Part shown: piece by piece, positions 6,398-7,484 of the stretch | How positions within the stretch are numbered: position 1 is the first letter of the stretch | Layout of the letters: every line of letters begins with the position of its first letter | Position numbers and translations under genes: made by a program | Notes under the pieces: model-generated | The model's database searches: none | The model's input: only the letters and a program-made list of their open reading frames with translations | Told to the model about the DNA's origin: nothing | DNA from: Chthoniobacterales bacterium | Lineage (GTDB): Bacteria; Verrucomicrobiota; Verrucomicrobiia; Chthoniobacterales; UBA10450 | NCBI GenBank assembly: GCA_013812515.1 | Contig: JACCTI010000344.1 | Span: 1-7,484 of the forward strand | Direction of reading: 5' to 3' | DNA: 7,484 nt

Positions 6398-7484
6398 GTG
6401 CAGCGTGGTGCGCGTCCGGCAAATAGAAAAAGAGCACGCCCAGGATGAGGTACAGCGAAAGCAGCTGAATGCCTTCAATCCAGTTCGTCTCTCCATCTCC
6501 GCTGATCTGGAACAGGATGTAAATCGAAGCTACGACGGCGAAGATTTCGGGGAGCGAAAACTCCAGATCCATCGGGCGGCCGAGCGCATAGGAAAGGAAG
6601 ACAAGGACTGGCGCGACAAAGAGCGCGATTTGTAAACTTGAGCCGATCGCGATTCCGACGCTCAGGTCCATCTTATTCTTAACGGCCATGATGATCGCGG
6701 TCGAGTGTTCCGCCGCGTTGCCGACAATCGCTACCACGATCACCCCAACGAAGACCTCGGTGATGCCGATCGAGGTGCGCACGCTTTCGATCGTGCCGAC
6801 GAGAAATTCTGAGAGGAGCGCGACGAACGCGGTGGCAATAAGGAGAATGACGATCGCCTTGCCGCGTGACCAATGCTCGCCCTTTTCTTCCAACGCACCT
6901 TCAGCGCTCTGAAAATAATGTTTGTGCGTGCGGAGTGAGAACCAGAGCACGCAGAAGTAAGTCAGGAACAACAGCACCGCGATGGCCAAAGAAAGCCGTT
7001 GCTCCATCGATGGAGTCCAACCGCCGGGACTCGCATTCGCTGCGAGATGGAAAACCGTTGGAATGATCAGCGCAATGGCGGCGAGCGAGAGCGAAATGGT
7101 GGAAGTGCGCGCGCCGGTCCGGTTAAAGCGTTGCTCGCTGTACTTCGTGCCGCCAGCCAGAATCGAGAGGCCGAGCACAAGGAGAATATTGCCGATGATC
7201 GAACCGGTAATGGAGGCTTTCACGACACCGGTCAGGCCTTTCGAGAGAGCGATCCCGGCGATGATCAGCTCCGCCGCGTTCCCGAATGTCGCGTTCAGCA
7301 ATCCACCGAGACCTTCGCCAACGCGCGCCGCCAGTGCTTCGGTCGCACGCCCGATCCAGCCCGCTACCGGAACAATGCCGAGAGCGGAGCAAACAAAAAG
7401 CGCGGTGGGATTTGCTCCTCCGGGCCAAAAACGCAGGACCACCGCGATGGGGACGAAGATGAGAAGCCAGTCGAGTGAAGGTTT
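6390..7484 (-). CDS. Ca2+/H+ antiporter, CAX/ChaA family, 5' partial
   Basis: This integral membrane exchanger of the Ca2+:cation antiporter superfamily uses the proton gradient to expel Ca2+. The window holds 364 residues with about 11 hydrophobic segments. Both alpha-repeat signatures are intact: GNAAELI (69-75, Glu72) and GNAAEHS (255-261, Glu259), each followed by a GSIIGN- or GSSLQ-like helix (94-99, 281-285) as expected for ion coordination. An acidic loop (about 194-203, EGALEEKGE) lies between the two halves, as in other CAX proteins. A GTG at 7442 could serve as a start, but the frame stays open to the window edge and encodes KPSLDWLLIFVPIAVVL, the usual first helix of bacterial homologues. 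The true start is therefore just outside the window, probably within a few codons. It precedes the GNAT gene by 46 bp. The family call is firm; ion specificity is inferred from the family. Confidence 0.93.
   Translation of the reverse strand, partial: KPSLDWLLIFVPIAVVLRFWPGGANPTALFVCSALGIVPVAGWIGRATEALAARVGEGLGGLLNATFGNAAELIIAGIALSKGLTGVVKASITGSIIGNILLVLGLSILAGGTKYSEQRFNRTGARTSTISLSLAAIALIIPTVFHLAANASPGGWTPSMEQRLSLAIAVLLFLTYFCVLWFSLRTHKHYFQSAEGALEEKGEHWSRGKAIVILLIATAFVALLSEFLVGTIESVRTSIGITEVFVGVIVVAIVGNAAEHSTAIIMAVKNKMDLSVGIAIGSSLQIALFVAPVLVFLSYALGRPMDLEFSLPEIFAVVASIYILFQISGDGETNWIEGIQLLSLYLILGVLFFYLPDAHHAAPR

Noticed and set aside
6344..6496. Longer N-terminus for the acetyltransferase
   Set aside because: It would overlap the antiporter by about 107 bp and has a Cys/Arg/Ser-rich composition unlike the GNAT family.
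7440..7442. GTG as the antiporter start
   Set aside because: The open frame upstream encodes the expected first membrane helix, so the start is outside the window.

Overview
The window carries two ordinary gene blocks facing each other. On the plus strand are the last ~768 codons of an FtsX/MacB-type ABC permease (1-2307), then ileS (isoleucyl-tRNA synthetase, 2449-5238) and lspA (prolipoprotein signal peptidase, 5235-5723). ileS and lspA share an ATGA stop/start overlap and must be co-transcribed. On the minus strand, read right to left, are a CAX-type Ca2+/H+ antiporter (7484-6390, cut by the right edge) and a GNAT-family acetyltransferase (6343-5831). These are 46 bp apart and probably form an operon. 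The two blocks converge at 5724-5830, a short gap filled by a GC-rich hairpin element.

The DNA is GC-rich. None of the three visible gene starts has a recognisable Shine-Dalgarno sequence. The permease has the layout of the ADOP-type duplicated permeases common in Acidobacteriota and Verrucomicrobiota. Together with the palindromic repeats, this suggests a soil-type member of one of those groups. I lean towards Verrucomicrobiota (Chthoniobacterales-like), but this is inference and no marker here proves it.

The genes are mostly housekeeping: charging tRNA-Ile, maturing lipoproteins, exporting Ca2+, acetylating an unknown substrate, and a permease for export or membrane remodelling. The ileS-lspA pairing is widespread in bacteria. 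The other genes are not functionally tied to it.

The interesting signal is in the DNA itself. (1) A near-perfect 76-bp palindrome (3208-3283) lies in frame inside ileS. It adds about 25 residues to the CP1 editing domain where E. coli IleRS has only a short turn. It looks like a miniature palindromic element tolerated as protein, comparable to the Rickettsia palindromic elements. (2) The 9-mer CTCGTTAGG occurs five times, and its 8-mer core CTCGTTAG a sixth, in 7.5 kb. The copies are on both strands, in several reading frames and in different genes, where about 0.06 copies of the 9-mer would be expected. This behaves like a genome-wide signal such as an uptake sequence, a methylation site or a chromosome-organisation motif. 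(3) A REP-like element with competing stems lies between the convergent operons. (4) A short 8-bp tandem repeat encodes a linker in ileS. No mobile-element gene, CRISPR array, tRNA or rRNA was seen.
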